DNA from: Trachythela sp. YZ-2020 | Lineage: Eukaryota; Cnidaria; Anthozoa; Malacalcyonacea; Clavulariidae | Reading direction: 5' to 3' | Assembly (NCBI GenBank): GCA_016169945.1 | Contig: JADLSH010000305.1 | Location: forward strand, 682,001 to 746,000 | Length of the DNA: 64,000 bases | Shown: positions 37,501-52,500 of the stretch, one piece after another | Position numbering within the stretch: position 1 is the stretch's first letter | Layout: every line of letters begins with the position of its first letter | Notes under the pieces: model-generated | What the model saw: the letters and a program-made list of their open reading frames with translations, nothing else | Told to the model about the DNA's origin: nothing | Databases searched by the model: none | Translations under genes and position numbers: made by a program

Positions 37501-40500
37501 GTGGACGGGCCTCTGGCTAAGCCCCAGATTCTATGGCTCGGTTTCAAACTGTTTTCTCTGAGGTTCTCCGATTGTTCCAGTGTTACCAGAGGTGAAATAA
37601 GGTGTACCAGGAGGAAAAGAGTAACACTGGACCTTCAGGGAGAAAATTTAGACCTCAAAAAACTATCCAGTATATTAGATATTTCCATACCAAACAAAGT
37701 CGAATTTAAGTCTTTGGGCAAGCTGAAACATTGCTTGACCCCGCTCACCGTGGTGGGAATTGAATCCGCAATCTGTAAAAAATCCTGTAAAGTGTTTTTT
37801 TTTTTACATTACCTTCATAAAAAAGCTGAAATTCCATTGTTGAGGCATTTTAAATCAGTTATATTTCTCTAATTACTAGGCATGGAGTATAATTTACCAT
37901 TCATGGTTGACTTTTGTACTTCTGCTTTGGGCATGCTTGATATGGATAACTCCGTTTGCTCGCTCGTTCTGTATGATTACGTCGCCATATTTGGTGCTAT
38001 ATGCCGAGGCTTTACTACTCATACAGTTTATATATGGCTTGGATTTGAACGACGACGAGTTGCCGATGAAGAGCGCCTCTGGGGAACTGGATTATGAAGA
38101 GTTGGGATTTAAGAAGTGGAGATATCCTTGTGTCCACTTGGCTATACAGGTAAGGTGAAAGAAAATATAGATTTATTGAGCACTTTTTTATGTGAGTCCG
38201 TAGCCATATGATTTTAAAATGCTTGGTTAAGGTTTTAGTAAGAATCTAAACATTTTCGCCAAAAAAATTCGCCCTTGTTTCAACATTTGATTTTTGGCCG
38301 TCATATTGGTGTACAAATTTTGCACAATTCTGCACACCCACAATTCTGCGACCAATGAAAACGTACTGTAAGTACTCAAATGCAGCCGAGTATTAACCCA
38401 AAAATCTTATGAGGTTGGATTAGATGCCACTTCTTAATCTTTACCAAACATTTTAAACTATTTTAATTGTGTGTATAACATCGTTTTAACGCTCGGACCC
38501 TTGAAAATAATGCTGATGTCAGCTAGCACTAATCTTTTTCAAAAATAAGTTATGCATAAATAAAAATATAAATCTATCGACTCAAAATTTTTGGCGAACA
38601 CTCGTAATGGCTTTCTAGGAGACTTGTGAAACAGTCATGCAGCCTTGTAGCTTTGGACATGTTCGACATATTGAAACAATCTATCGCTTTTTTAGGTTGC
38701 CTGAAAAACCGATTGCGTAATGTATTGTCGGATTAGGCATTATGATTTCTCGTCAAATGTTTTTTTAATAAAAAAGCTTCGTTTGCTTTAGACTCTATTC
38801 ACGTGGGTTTTTTGGGTCACACTTCATCAGCATGTGAAGGAAAAGCAAAGCCGAACAGAAGGAGAGGAATTTGAATTACGACCAATCGTTATTGCTTTGA
38901 CACAAATATGTAAGTGTCAATTGACGATTTGGCGTTGAACAATATGCTGAATGCCTTACCAGAATTCCAGTCTCAAGGCCATCTTACACGGGTAGTATTT
39001 GCTGCAACTTGCAACGCAATTTCCGCACAGAGCCATGTTATGCAGAAATGCATGTACGCACAGAAAAACAGTGAACATGGCCCGCGTTTCACTCCACCGA
39101 TATCATCATTCTCATTCATTTCTTTGTAGCCTTCTGGGCATGTTTAGCAAGAAAAATATCGGCAAAGTAAAACGAGATTCATGCTCACAATTTCTCTGCC
39201 AATATACCTTTTACCTAACATCGCTCTGTGTCCGAAATTGCATTGACTCGTATAACATGGCCTTTAGACATAGCCAAACACATTCTATTTTTAAAAAGGT
39301 ACTCTTCTGTTTTTAGTCTCCCGCGGCCCAGCTCAAAGGAATACGCCAACAGAAGGTATCAATTTTACGTACGTTTGAAAGTACACACGTAAAAACGCAC
39401 AAGTTGTAACGAACCTGCAGCAGACCTGTCACCTACACCAATGCTGTTTCAACAACTTGTTATCCAGGATGTGTTCGCACTGTTTGTTCCCAGCTTGTTG
39501 ACAAGTTGGCATCGGCTTGTTGGCAACTTGCTACGAGGTTGTTGACTCAACAGACTTGCTACAAGTTGTTCCAACAACTTTTTAGCAACTTGATAAAATG
39601 ACAACATTGTTACCACTTGTCGACAAGTTTGCTACAAGCCTGTTGCGAACATATCTTGACAAGATGTGAGATTTTTACGTGTGTAGGTTGCACGTTAAAG
39701 ATTGTAACATTTAGTTACGTGATGATGCAAAACCTCTATTGAACAACTTGTTAACAAGTTGCGAGTGAGAAACTTGTAGGCTGTAGCAACTTGACAATTA
39801 GATAAAAACAGCTACAAGTCTGTTGTGAACACATCTTGTTGATAAAATGTGAGATTTCTACGTCATGTGTGGTGGTGTTGCACGGAAACAAGAATCTATA
39901 TTATCGTTTCCATTTCCTAGGAAATGAAACGTCACACAGTATCCCGGCTACTAGTGATACAACTGTTGATGTAATATTTATGAGATGGATAAAGTCCGTG
40001 CTCAGCAAGTACTGGATCCTAGTTTGTTGTGGTGCATTCCTATTGGTTGGTCTTCAGAATGACGTATCAATGTACCAAATTGGGTACATGGCAATATTTT
40101 TGTTTCTGTTTGTGTGTTACCAGGTATGTCAATAAATCTAAACACGCTCTATGTATTCGGCTTGTGCAGTCACGCGAGAATATTACGTCATGCTATATAA
40201 CCGGCAATTTGGGGGTGCCAATCGTGGATTTCACGAAGTGCCGTTTTCGTTTATATCTTGCGAAATACCGAGCGTTATAAGATAATCTATACCTCTCTGG
40301 AATCCTTGAACAACCGTGAGTATTTTGGTGTATAGTTTGTTGCTTTTTAGTATGTCTAGAACTCGAGTTATTCAGGAAAGTTGGCGTACGTATTGATGTA
40401 AAAAAATTGTCAGCCATGTTGAATTTGATTTTAATTAGTTTGAAATTATCCAATGAAAATAGTCGAATTTGCCACCCAAAAAACCGGAAGCCACACAATT

Positions 40501-43500
40501 TCGAGTTGTGACGTCACTTGCACAAGCCGAATACTGGATTGTTCTAAGCTGTTCTTTCTCGAGTTCCTGTAATGAGGACAATCCCACAGTGTTACTGCAG
40601 CAAGAAAACAGGTATACTGCAATACCCAAAGAAGGCACGCGGTGTTTGGTAGGGGTAAAACTGGAAGCACTCTTCTTACATGCGATTGGGGCAAATTTAT
40701 GATCATATTGTAGGAATCGAACTCCGTCGCAGAGGTGAAAGGCACAAGTACTACACACTGTGCCACTATCTAACACCGACAAATTATGTTTCTTTACTAA
40801 GGGGCCGATTACATGGACCGGTTAAGCGGGCTAGCCCGGCTAAGCGAGACGACTTTTCAATTACGATTACATGGACCGCGCTGAAATAAGCTCATTAACA
40901 CTGTTAAATATCAACTGTTGAATAATCCTTGCTATATATTAATTGAATATTGTTTATATCCTGCATTTAAGGGCTTCCTCACGTATCGATTGATGTTTGT
41001 TGGTGTGATTACATTCAGTATTAGCGTAAACAAGTTTCTTCGCTTGTACGTTCGTAAAATGCAGTCGCTTTACTGTCTGAAATTTTTAAGCGTCTATTGA
41101 AACACAAAAACAACATTTTAATGCTAGTTTGAGTTTCTTTTAACGTTATTAGTTTACATTTTCAATATAAAAAGCCGTGCGTGTGCGATTTTCAGCCCGG
41201 TTTGCCGGGATTTGTTTATTTACCTATAATCGCTATGAAGAGCCTAATATGAATGTTTCTTCATGTAGGTTTCGTTTTCATTTTGGCGTGTGATCTTACG
41301 TCCAGTGTGGTGGGCGATGGTTATTTACTCTGTGTGTATTTTGTTGGTGATATATACGTACCAGTTTGAAAATATGCCGATGTACTGGCGAAATACCACA
41401 CATCTTTCTGATGAATGGTTAGTATTAATTCGTAATTATGAATTCGTTCAGACGCCTAAGGCGTCTTCTAATATAGGGATGGACCGAGTAGTGCTTTTTG
41501 ATATCCGGCCGGATACCGGATAGGCCGGATAGTAAAATAATATCCGGCCGGATACCGGATATTAGTTGTATAAGGTTTAAGCTTTCTTTTAAAGTGAATT
41601 CAACAATAATTTGACTTGCTTGAAGTGACTAAAAGGTGTTCGTCATATTTTGACTTAAAATGATTGGAATGAAATTAAACTGGTAGTCTTTTCCAAGAGC
41701 CTATCATTAGTCGTAAAAGCCAATAAGTGAACTTCACGTTTTTGATTTTCCAACCATCCAACCAAGCTCGTTTTGCATTATTTCGGCACGGTTGCGGCAT
41801 TATATGGACACGCCAAAACCTCAATTCATTAATACTAATTTCTCCTGACGAAGGGCTTTAGCTCGAAACGTCGAGATTTTGTTTATATCTTTTAGGCACA
41901 CGCGAAGCAACCCTTAATTTGTTCATTAATTTGATGTCACGTTTCTTTCATTCATGTTAACATAGCACTTCGTTACTTACCTATAACAACATATGCAATA
42001 TCACGCTATACAAATCAAATTTCAGATTTGTTTCGCATGATAACTTTGCCTAGTCGAAAATAGGCTTTCTTATTAACCAATGTTGAGCTTTTTAAACACT
42101 GTCAACTTCTTTCGAATAATTTCTAGTCAAAATATGATAAACAACGCTACGTCTGTAAGCAATTTGAAGTAATTTTTACCCGGAGAAGGCGCCCTGAATT
42201 TACATAATTAAATATCCGGTATCCGGCCAGATTTTTCTATTATCCGGCCGGATACCGGATAATGAGATTATCTCACTATCCGGCCCGGATATCTGGGCGG
42301 ATATGATGATATTCAGTGCACCCCTATTCTGATAGATATACGGCCAATTACGCAGTGTGTATATTGCTTTCTTTTTCACAGGTTGTATGACTTGGGTCTT
42401 CGCCAGCATACGAAAGCCAGTCTATTGCTGGAACTTCTAACACCAACAGCATTTTCAGTCATCATTGTTATTCAACTGCATTTCTTCTATCGACCATTTA
42501 TGGCCATGATTGACCTTCGACCACCGCGCCAGGTGGTCAGAGTATCACGTGATGAAGAGAGAAGGGTGTCTCTCAGTATTGCAGCCAATGATGAGGGAGA
42601 GGAAATTATCTCAGCCAATCAGGAGGAGGAAAACATTATCCCATCCAATCAGAGAGAAGCGAGTGGCATTTCGTCCAATCAGGATGCAGTATACGGTAGA
42701 GATGAGAATGATTTGTCTCCAGTTCAGCAAGCGTGGGTGTTAAAGTGGTACAACTATATGACTGTGTTGTTGTGGAGGTTGGGCGAACTTCATATGGCGA
42801 AAATTATCAGCTTTACTATGATTAGTGTTGTTTTGTCGAAGGTATGAATTTATTATTCAAACTTACCATAAATCCTCTACTAAAACCCCGTCTCAATATA
42901 ACCCCTCTCTGATAACCCCACCCCATCTTTTTGAGAAAGAAATAAATTAAGCCCCTCTCTCTAAAGCCTCCTCCCCAATGTGCATTAATTTGATGAAGTA
43001 CTGGGCATGAAAGTTCGCGTTAATTTGTTATATGCCTCGCTGTGTTTCGGCAAAACCATAATGCCCCCTTCTCTACTAAGCCCCCAACCCATCCGGGAAA
43101 GCACGGGTGGCAGATGCGGTCAGCGCGCTGCCCCTTACCTGTGAGTTAAGCCGGCTATACAGCAGGTCGAGGGCAGGTTGAGGAGGTCTCAGGGTTCAGC
43201 AACGTCCTTGTGTTCGATTAAAGATTGAGATTGGTTGGTTCTCTCCTGTGCATCGAGGGTTTTTCTCCGGGTACTCCGGTTTTCCTCCCTCACTAAAGCT
43301 AACACTAAGGCATTAACCATAACTGACTAACCCTCGGAACCTTTGTGAATTGGGTTGCAAAACCTATTAAGGCTTCCGTCCACCTCAGAGTGGTAAACAC
43401 ATTAATGTAAACTAAACTAACCCCAATAATTTCCCTCTCCTTTTTAACACATATTGCATTATTTGCATATGAAATTTCTAACACAGCTGTTACAATATAG

Positions 43501-46500
43501 GCATAATACCAGCATTACAGTTATATACTACAGTAATTACATTATACTACATTATACGATTTATTAACACAGTAATTTTTTTTAGTTTTTTTCACTGCAA
43601 TGCATGGTTCTCTTCTACAGTCCCCAGTTTCTCTCTTCCCATTTAGGTCTTTGTTTTACCTTTTTAAGTATTTTAAATAATATAACTTTGTAAAATATAC
43701 TTTTTGGTAATAAAATAAAGACAATATAATAATAATAATAATAACAATTAACTATCGTTTAAGGTCGATAAGGTCTAGTATAAGCAGAAATACAAAGAAA
43801 TCTGCCTCTGGCCTTCCTCTGCTAAAGCGGAAAGAGCATTAAAGCATTAAGACTTTTGTTTGTCATATTTTGTTATTTATGCTTAAATAAAGGCTTATGT
43901 GCTTATATGCTTATGTCGTTGTTTATTTCACTGCATTTTACCTTTTGTCTTTCCTTACGCTTCTGCTTATCTCACTCGTGTGAACCAGGCTTAGGAAGTA
44001 CCCCACCAATGTCCTGCAGAATCCTGTTCTATTAGTCCGGTGGCATGACATTCAACATAATGGCACAGGGTTCGTGCAGTCCTTAAACTCCTTGAAAAGT
44101 GCTTGAATTGAAAAATCAAATGCTTGAAAATACAAAATTTGTTAAAAGTGCTTGAAAAGTGCTTGAAAATCACACATAATGTTAATTCAAAATAGAACAT
44201 AATTATCTAATGAGGATCAGATTATGTTTGGATTTTTGGAAAATTTCATTTAGTGCTTCAATATTCCTTGAAAAGTCCTTAAATCTTCTCGTTGGGAACT
44301 TGCACGAACCCTGTGGTAGATAGTTGGTGATTTCGGGGTGTCATTTCTCCATTATAGGTGTGTGCAATAAATGCCGTGATTATTGTGTTACTGGCGATAG
44401 CCATGCCGTCAGGTGTGATTCAGAGAGCTCTGTCATATTGTTTCCTGATATGGAGTTCGTTGGTTATCTTGGCAAAGATGTGTTATCAATTACAGTTCGT
44501 GCAAGAAGATGTCTTTCAACATAACTGTTCCAATACGGTAAGACATGACGAAAAAAATGTTAAAAATAATTTAGCTTATAATATTTTGCTCAATTCTAAA
44601 AATGAGATACAGTATCGACGTTTATGGATTTACAGCTCGCTCTCTCCTTTTAGGTGTTCCGTCGTTCTAATGTTGTCAACCACTTTACTAACAATGCATT
44701 ATGGGTTGGCTTCTATAAAACTAAAAATATTTCTGCAGATATACAGGTATTTGTTGTCACTGTTGTATAATTAATAGTGTGTAAAAAGCACTTGTCACTA
44801 ATGTGTATGACTTGTGTTTTGAGGATGTGTTTTATTTTTTCAATAGGGATATCTTTTTATTGTTTTCGTCATCGTTCTTCAAACAGTCATCACACATCGT
44901 CAGGTGAGAAGAAAGCTTTGTCCCCAAGGCTCTCACAAGTAATTCTAGATCTCCGAGGCACGACCTCTGAAATTTCAAATCAAATACCGTATTTCCTCTA
45001 TTTAGGCCCCCTGGGAGGCTTACTTTTTCCAGTGGTTCTCGACTGGGGACCGATTAGAAGGGAGGCTAAATAGAGGCTGGTGGCCAAATAGAGAAAGTAC
45101 GGTATATGAACATTCGTACTTAACGAACTCAGATTATTATTTAATAAACATTCCAGATTCTACCCTCGACAACTGTCAGGGCGTCAGGTTAGCAATATGG
45201 CAAGCCCCTTTGCTTTTGGTTTAATAAATGCAACCATTCTTTTAGAAATTGTGTCGTATCAAGTATGGCTCTAGGGAACTACCAAAGGGAATATTGTTTC
45301 CAGAAAGCGTGGATTTGGAACAAGCTGACAAAGGATTGTTAGAGATGTTCAAATATCTTTGTAATAAATTCTTTTATAACTTTGGATGGGAGGTAAGTCA
45401 CATTGTTTACCATGACTTCCGTAGCTATTTCGAATTTCCTCGAATTGACTGACAACATTTTAAACAACTTGTCATTGTCATTCGGTCACCAAGTCACTAA
45501 CTACACGCGGGTCTAAGTAAGTAATTAAGCAAGTAAGTAAGTAAATAAGTAAGTAAGTGGGGGTTGTGTGCTAATCATCCTTACTTGAAGGACGCACTTG
45601 ATCAAGTCGAAGGCTTGTTTAAAGGCGCCTCTGGCTGCCACCGTATGACTCATGTCTGACCAGGGAGCACAGTTACGATGGAAGGGTTAGTTTGGGGCTT
45701 ATCCAAACCCACCCTCTCAAAATTCCCTGTGGGAGGAAACCGGAATACCCGGATAAAATTCACGACTTTCGGTAGATCGTTGACGGACTCTTTTCACATA
45801 TAAGTGTCATGAGTCCCCAGCGAGAATCGAACCCACGATCTCAGAGACGAAAGACGCTTGCTCTGACGACTGCGCCACCCAAGCCCCAATCTTCCGCCGC
45901 CTATGAACGCTAGTAAGACCTACCTATTCCTTTACAGCTCATATCATCTTCTACAGTTCATTAATCTTGTTTTGTTTCCAGGTGTGTATTGTGACTATCG
46001 TGATCAACATGGGTGTACGTTGTGATGCAGTCTCTGTTATATATTCCTTCTGGTTAGGAACATTTCTCGTCCTTGGTCGTAATCAATCATCGTCCATGTG
46101 GAGATTGTATCTCTTGTTTCTTGCTGTAATGTTACCTGTACAGTATGCTCTTGTGTTGGGATGGCCTCCCGGACTTTGCACAGGTAACAGCATTACATAC
46201 AGTTATTATATTCAGTCTAAAAATCTGAAACTTCTATCAAAGCTAACATTGAAATACCACAAAATATGGTGGGGGAAATCTTTTTGGATAGCCTGCACCC
46301 TTGTATTCGACTTGATTTGCAATCCCTGACAGACTGTTTCTTGGGGACCAATCGTGTCACGAAAATGAAATTGAATCTTGCAAGATTTTCAGTCAAATTT
46401 TTCTGGAGTGAAATTTTTAAGTTTGAAAAACTTTTCACTTTTTCGCCGGTTTGGTCAAACTAAAGAAGAAATTTTTTTTAAAGAATTAAGTTTAGCGTGC

Positions 46501-49500
46501 ATGAATTTTCGTATTTAGAATTTTCTAAGCTAAAAATCTAAAATTATATCACGCTGCCAAATCATTTATTCAATTTATAGGATATCCATGGACAACACGA
46601 CTTGATCATAATCTGATCCATTGGATGTTCCTAACTGACCCTGAGGATCCCCAGAATGCTAAATTGTTGTTAGGTACGTTTATGGTTTTCAGGTCTTCAA
46701 TCCAGGATCGAAAAAATGTACCACCCGTCTGTTTAAATTATAGACTAACATTTTTAATGTTACAATAGGGAGACAATAGGGAGCTTTAGCAGGGAGCTTG
46801 ATGATGACAATAGAGATGACAATAGGGAGCTTTGGCAAAGTCGTAGTCGTCGGGCTTTTTGACTACGAGATTTTTGATAAATCTCGTACTCAAAAGCCCG
46901 ACGACTACGACTTTTGCGTGATAGCGTATGCAAACAACACGCGAAAATGACGAATCTCGTATTCGTAGTCGTACTCGTAGTCACTGCTAAAGCTCCCTAT
47001 TTTCACCTCAAGAACAGTGCTTTCAGTGTACTTTGACTACGACACTGAAAACGCCAGATTTCCTTCAGGTACTCCGTTTTCTCCTGTAATAGATCAATAA
47101 GGGAAGGCCCTTACTGGACCTCTAGGGAGAACAGTTTAGAAGTGATCGAGCTATCAATATAAATTATAAGTAAAGGGAGAACAATTTAGAACTGATGAAG
47201 CTATATATCAGTATATAAATAGAGTTACTTTAGTTTAGGTTTCCTCCTGTAGTAACACTGGATCAATAACAGATGGCCTTTACTGGACGTCTAAGGATAA
47301 ATCAGTATACAGTATAAATAAATAAAGGTAGTTTCATTTCAAATGCTGACAGCATCTGCCTGCCACTCGTAAGGCACTCCAAACTGGCAAACACGATCAA
47401 CTATTTTTGAGTTTGTTGTGCTTTGCAGTTGATTTTTTCCAACTGATATTGGCTTGCTGTCAAGAAAAGGTCTTCGCCAACGAACGAACAGCGCCAAGCA
47501 CCGAAACCGTGTCAAATGTTTCTCCAAGTCATACCATCATTCAGGAAGCAAGAAATATCAGATCAGACTCGCCAGATTTTATGAGGAATAAAACATGGCT
47601 TGATATGTTCAAGGTACGTGGTCATGTTTTAACACTCACTCTGCAAACGCAACTGTCAATGATATCTAGGTACTGTTAAACCTTGTAATAGAGCGTCGCT
47701 TGACGCACGCAGGCTCTAAGGTTATATATAGGTTCTGTAAGGTTGTATATACTGTATAGGCACTAGGCAAAATACTGAGGGCTACGATTTCGATTGCAAA
47801 CATATTCCTGCCTATTCGGCTTGTGCAAGTGACGTCACAACTCGAAATTGTGTGGCTTCCGGTTTTTTGGGTGGCAAATTCCACCATTTTCAATGGATAA
47901 TTCCAAACTAATTAAAATCAAATTCAACATGGCTGACAATTTTTACATCAGTTCTAGACATGCTAAAGCAACAAACTATACATCAAAATACTCCTCGTTG
48001 TTCAAGGATTCTTATCTTATAACTTACTATTACGGGCTATATTCGTAGGCCAATTCCAGAGGGCCAATTCCTGCATTGTTGAGCACTCATCTCAAAGTTA
48101 CCAGATATGATGTCATTAGGTAAATTAGTTTCCTTTGTTTTTGTATGCTAAAATTCACCTAATGACATCATATCCGGAAACTTTGAAAGTGAGAAAGTTG
48201 ATCAAGATGAGGATTTTTACTATAAAGATATATTACATTTCTTCTCAGAATGATACAAATATTACACATATACAAAAATAATTTGGGGGGTCAGTAGCAC
48301 TTTAAATGCCATTGATTGTGGTTGTTAAAAATATTGTCAAAGCTTAGTTACAAAGCTAATCATTCAAATCGTTCAAGGCTTTTAGAATGTATTTAGGGGT
48401 TGCTACCTTCATCACCTCATGATATTCGTCACCGCTTAATGGGTCAAATATTATAATACGGTATACATGCATGGTCGAGTTTTCATGCAAATTTTCTTAA
48501 ATAATAGCCCATTGTTCAGGCGTTCGTTGTGTTAAAGCTTAGCTGCAACGTTAAGGAGCTACTATCCAATCAACAAAATGCTTTTCTTTTTCAGATTTTT
48601 ATATTTCAACATATTTATTGGATTACGTTGACCGTAGTGTACATCACAGTACAAAGCACGATCAGCATTTTCAACTTTGGTTTTATACTTGGGTGTTTCT
48701 TCTTCTTGTGGCATGGGCAGTCACTTTATCTTCACACAAAGTTGATATATTGGTGGAAAATATTCATGGGTTATAATTTCTTTGTGCTATTTCTGAAAGT
48801 GTGTTTGCAGGTAAGTTTGTATTTCTTGTTTCATAACTTTATTAGAGTGAATAGCTCTATCAGTTCTAAACTGTTTTTCCTAGATGTCCACAATGTGACT
48901 TTCTTTTATTGTCCATGCAGTATTACTAAAGGAGGAAACCTAAACTAAGTTTGTTTCATTCACACTGGATAAGGTTATCACAGGTTATTACAAGCTAAAC
49001 TAGCGTTCTTTGGGCTTAATAGCACATTGTTCTTCTCGACCTATACCCTATAGGTCCAGTATAAGTGTCGTCCAATGTTACTTCCTAAATAAACTATACA
49101 GTGTAACTTTGATGCTGCTGCATAGCTTATTACCATTGCCATTACCATTATCAGTTCTATCTAAGCTCCTCTTTTTGAGTTCCAGTTAAAGTCACAGTGT
49201 CACCTGCTGAGCGATATAAATCCCGCGGGTCCTCTCAATAGGGCCATTTATACGAGAGAAAATAAGTCGCGACTTAAATAAGACGCGAACACACTCGTAT
49301 AAATGGTCAAATTCTAATAGGTCGCGACTTATTGTGGAACAGCCTGAACCCCTGTTCTTATTTAAGTCGCGACCTACTAGAATTTGACCACTTATACGAG
49401 TGTGTTCGCGTCTTATATAAGACGCGTCTTATGCAAGTCGCAACTTGTTTTCTCCCGTATAAATGGCCCTAATGTGAACTCCTTTTATTGTCTATGCAGT

Positions 49501-52500
49501 ATTACTAAAGGAGGAAACCTAAACTAAGTTTGCTTCATTCACACTGGATAAGGTTATCACAGGTTATTACAAGCTAAACTAGCGTTCTTTGGGCTTAATA
49601 GCACACAGTTTTAAACTGTTCTTCTGGACCTATACCCTATAGGTCCAGTATAAGCGTCGTCCAATGTTACTACCTAAATAAACTATACAGTGCAACGTTG
49701 ATTATGCTGCATAGCTTATTACCATTACCAGTTCTATCTAAGCTCCTCTTCTTGAGGTCCAGTTAAAGTCACAGTGTCACCTGCTGAGCGATGTGATTTA
49801 GTGTCCTCAAACTTGAAAATGTTTGTCGCAATTGTGCAGAAGGAATGGAGAGTGATTAAATGGCTCATCGTGTAATAAAAATCGGCCTAATTTACACCAA
49901 ATCTTCAATCTAAATAAATCCCGCGAGTTTATATTAAATTTTGACCTTTGGTCCTTCCGTGATCCTCTCAATAGGGCCATTTATACGAGAGAAAATAAGT
50001 CGCGACTTACATCTTATATAAGACGCGAATACACTCGTATAAATAAATGGTCGCGACTTATTGTGGAACAGCCTGAACCCCTGTTCTTATTTAAGTCGCG
50101 GCTTACTAGAATTTGACAATTTATACAAGTGTGTTCGCGTCTTATATAAGACGCGTCTTATGTAAGTCTCGACTTATTTTCTCTCGTATAAATGGCCCTA
50201 ATATGATGAATAAAATTATACTACATGTGGTGTATACAGCGAATAAAATCACATCGCTCAGCAGGTGACACTGTGCCTTAAACCCATTGGAGGAGGCTAG
50301 TACCCAAAAAAACCTGTGATGTTTGGTAGATGACTCTTAAGGCTCTTTTTCACTCGTCGCAAAAACCAACTCGCAAGCTCGCTGCGAGTACTTTCATCCA
50401 ATCACAATGCTCGACAGTTTATTTTAATTACATGCAAGAACTCGCAGCGAGTTTGCGAGTTGGTTTTGCGATGAGTGGAAAAGAGCCTTTACTGTACCTC
50501 TAGGGAGATTGGTCGCGACTGAACTGGTGAAGCTCTTCCGTAAATATAGATTTGGTCAGTTCAATTTAATTCAATTAATATTTGTGTGTTTCAGCTTGTA
50601 TCCTGTGTGTGGATTGATCAGGTCAAGGAATATAGCGGATGTTACGTTCTACAGTTACTAAGTCTCTACTGCTTACGTCAGGCCGGGTATACATACAGAC
50701 CGCTGACACTTGCTGAACGTGATTGCATATCCCCAGATGATACTGGCCTGTCTATGGACTGTGCTTGTTTTGTGTTCCTCTTGCTACAGTATAGGATCTT
50801 CACCAGTGATTACTTCTATTTTGTCAAGAGGGAATTGAGAGAACAATCTGAAATGGCTTTCTGGTAATGTGCCTATTATTGTCAGGGCTATCCCTATCAA
50901 CTGTATCGGGTGAAAATATCGGGTTGTGACAAAGGGAGACCTCTTTTAGACCCCCAAGATAAGTCCAACTTAGACGAAGCCAGTAAATCCAGTACGGTGA
51001 AGAAATCAAATAGTTTTTGTATTGGCGTAGTCGCCATTCACCCATGAGGTTGTGGGTTCGATTCGCACTTAAAATTCAAAACACTCGTGTCTTGACGAGG
51101 TAGTCAACGCTTTGCTGTGAGTTAAGATAAATGAAGTGTAGGGATTCACTATACCATAAAGCCCCGTACAGACGATCAAGTTTTCCTTGAAAGGTTTATT
51201 TTTCCCGTGTGTATGACAAAAGATTGACAAGATTTCCTTGACAAGCAGCCTTGTTCAACAGCTAGTCATACCAGCTTTTGAACAAGGAAAATTGTTCGTG
51301 TGTACGGCCGACAAGAAAACTTGACAAGGAAATGCGCAGTACGCCACTGCACGCCCATCTTCGATGTAGTCGACCGGCCATTGCTTGAAAAAGTTCTCGA
51401 GGAAAAATTGATCGAAAAAACTTATTTGTCGTACACACGAACAAATAAAAAAACATTTTATGCATGATTATTTGACTAGATTTACAGGCGGAGGTATACA
51501 GTCTCCGAGTGCCCTCTACACACGTAAAAACGCGCAAGTTGTACTCAAACCTGCAGCAGACTTGTACCGGTGCTGTTTCAGCAACTTGTTATCAGGATGT
51601 AGTCGCACTGCTTGTTCCCAGCTTGTTGACAACTTGCTGCAAGGTTGTTGACTCAACAGATTTGTTACAAGTTGGTGCAACAACTTGTTATCGTTCTGCA
51701 ACTCAACAACTTGTTAACAGGTTGTGAGTGACAACCTTGTAGCAACTTGATAAATGATATTCTTGTTACAACTTGTTGACAAACTTGCTACAAGCTTGTT
51801 GGAAACACATCTTGTTGACAAGATGTGAGATTTTACGCGTGTAGTTATGGTAATATTATTAGTCAGAAGGTGTAGTCGAAGATTTTATGTTCTACCAGTG
51901 ATCAATTAACATTTTGGCGTGAAGTGTATGTCTTTTTGTTAACTATTTTTTATTTTTTGTGAAAACAGGGGAGCTCAGTTCATAGACCAGCAACTTAAAG
52001 AAAATTTGGAGGCAGTGAAGAAACGAGATAAGGAAGAAATGACAAAAATAAGACGAAAGTATGAGAAAATATTTATTTCGATTACTTTCTATTCTAGCAA
52101 CGCATAGTTCATTGAAATATATCTATATTTCCATGAATTCTTATCAAAACGACGCAGACATAATGGGTAAATTTTAGAAGGGCACTAAACCATCCAAATA
52201 AATGAACCCAAGTTACCTAGAACGTGGTTCTTTCCTTTTTGAACTGATGTGTTTTTGTCGTTTAGTGTAAAGAAACTGAAGAACAAGCCTGCATTACAGC
52301 ACAGGGCACAGGAGCCCAAGTCGCATTACGAAGGTACTAACCACTGATCTGAAAAGTAGACTGGATAGCGCAACCTAGTGTTCACTGGTGTAGAAAATGA
52401 AGACAGTTAAACATTGCTAGACAATAGAAATACGCCATTATACCAAGGAACCAAATATACAGGAAAATTGTCTCTATTTCCTTTTTTAAACGTCTTCGAA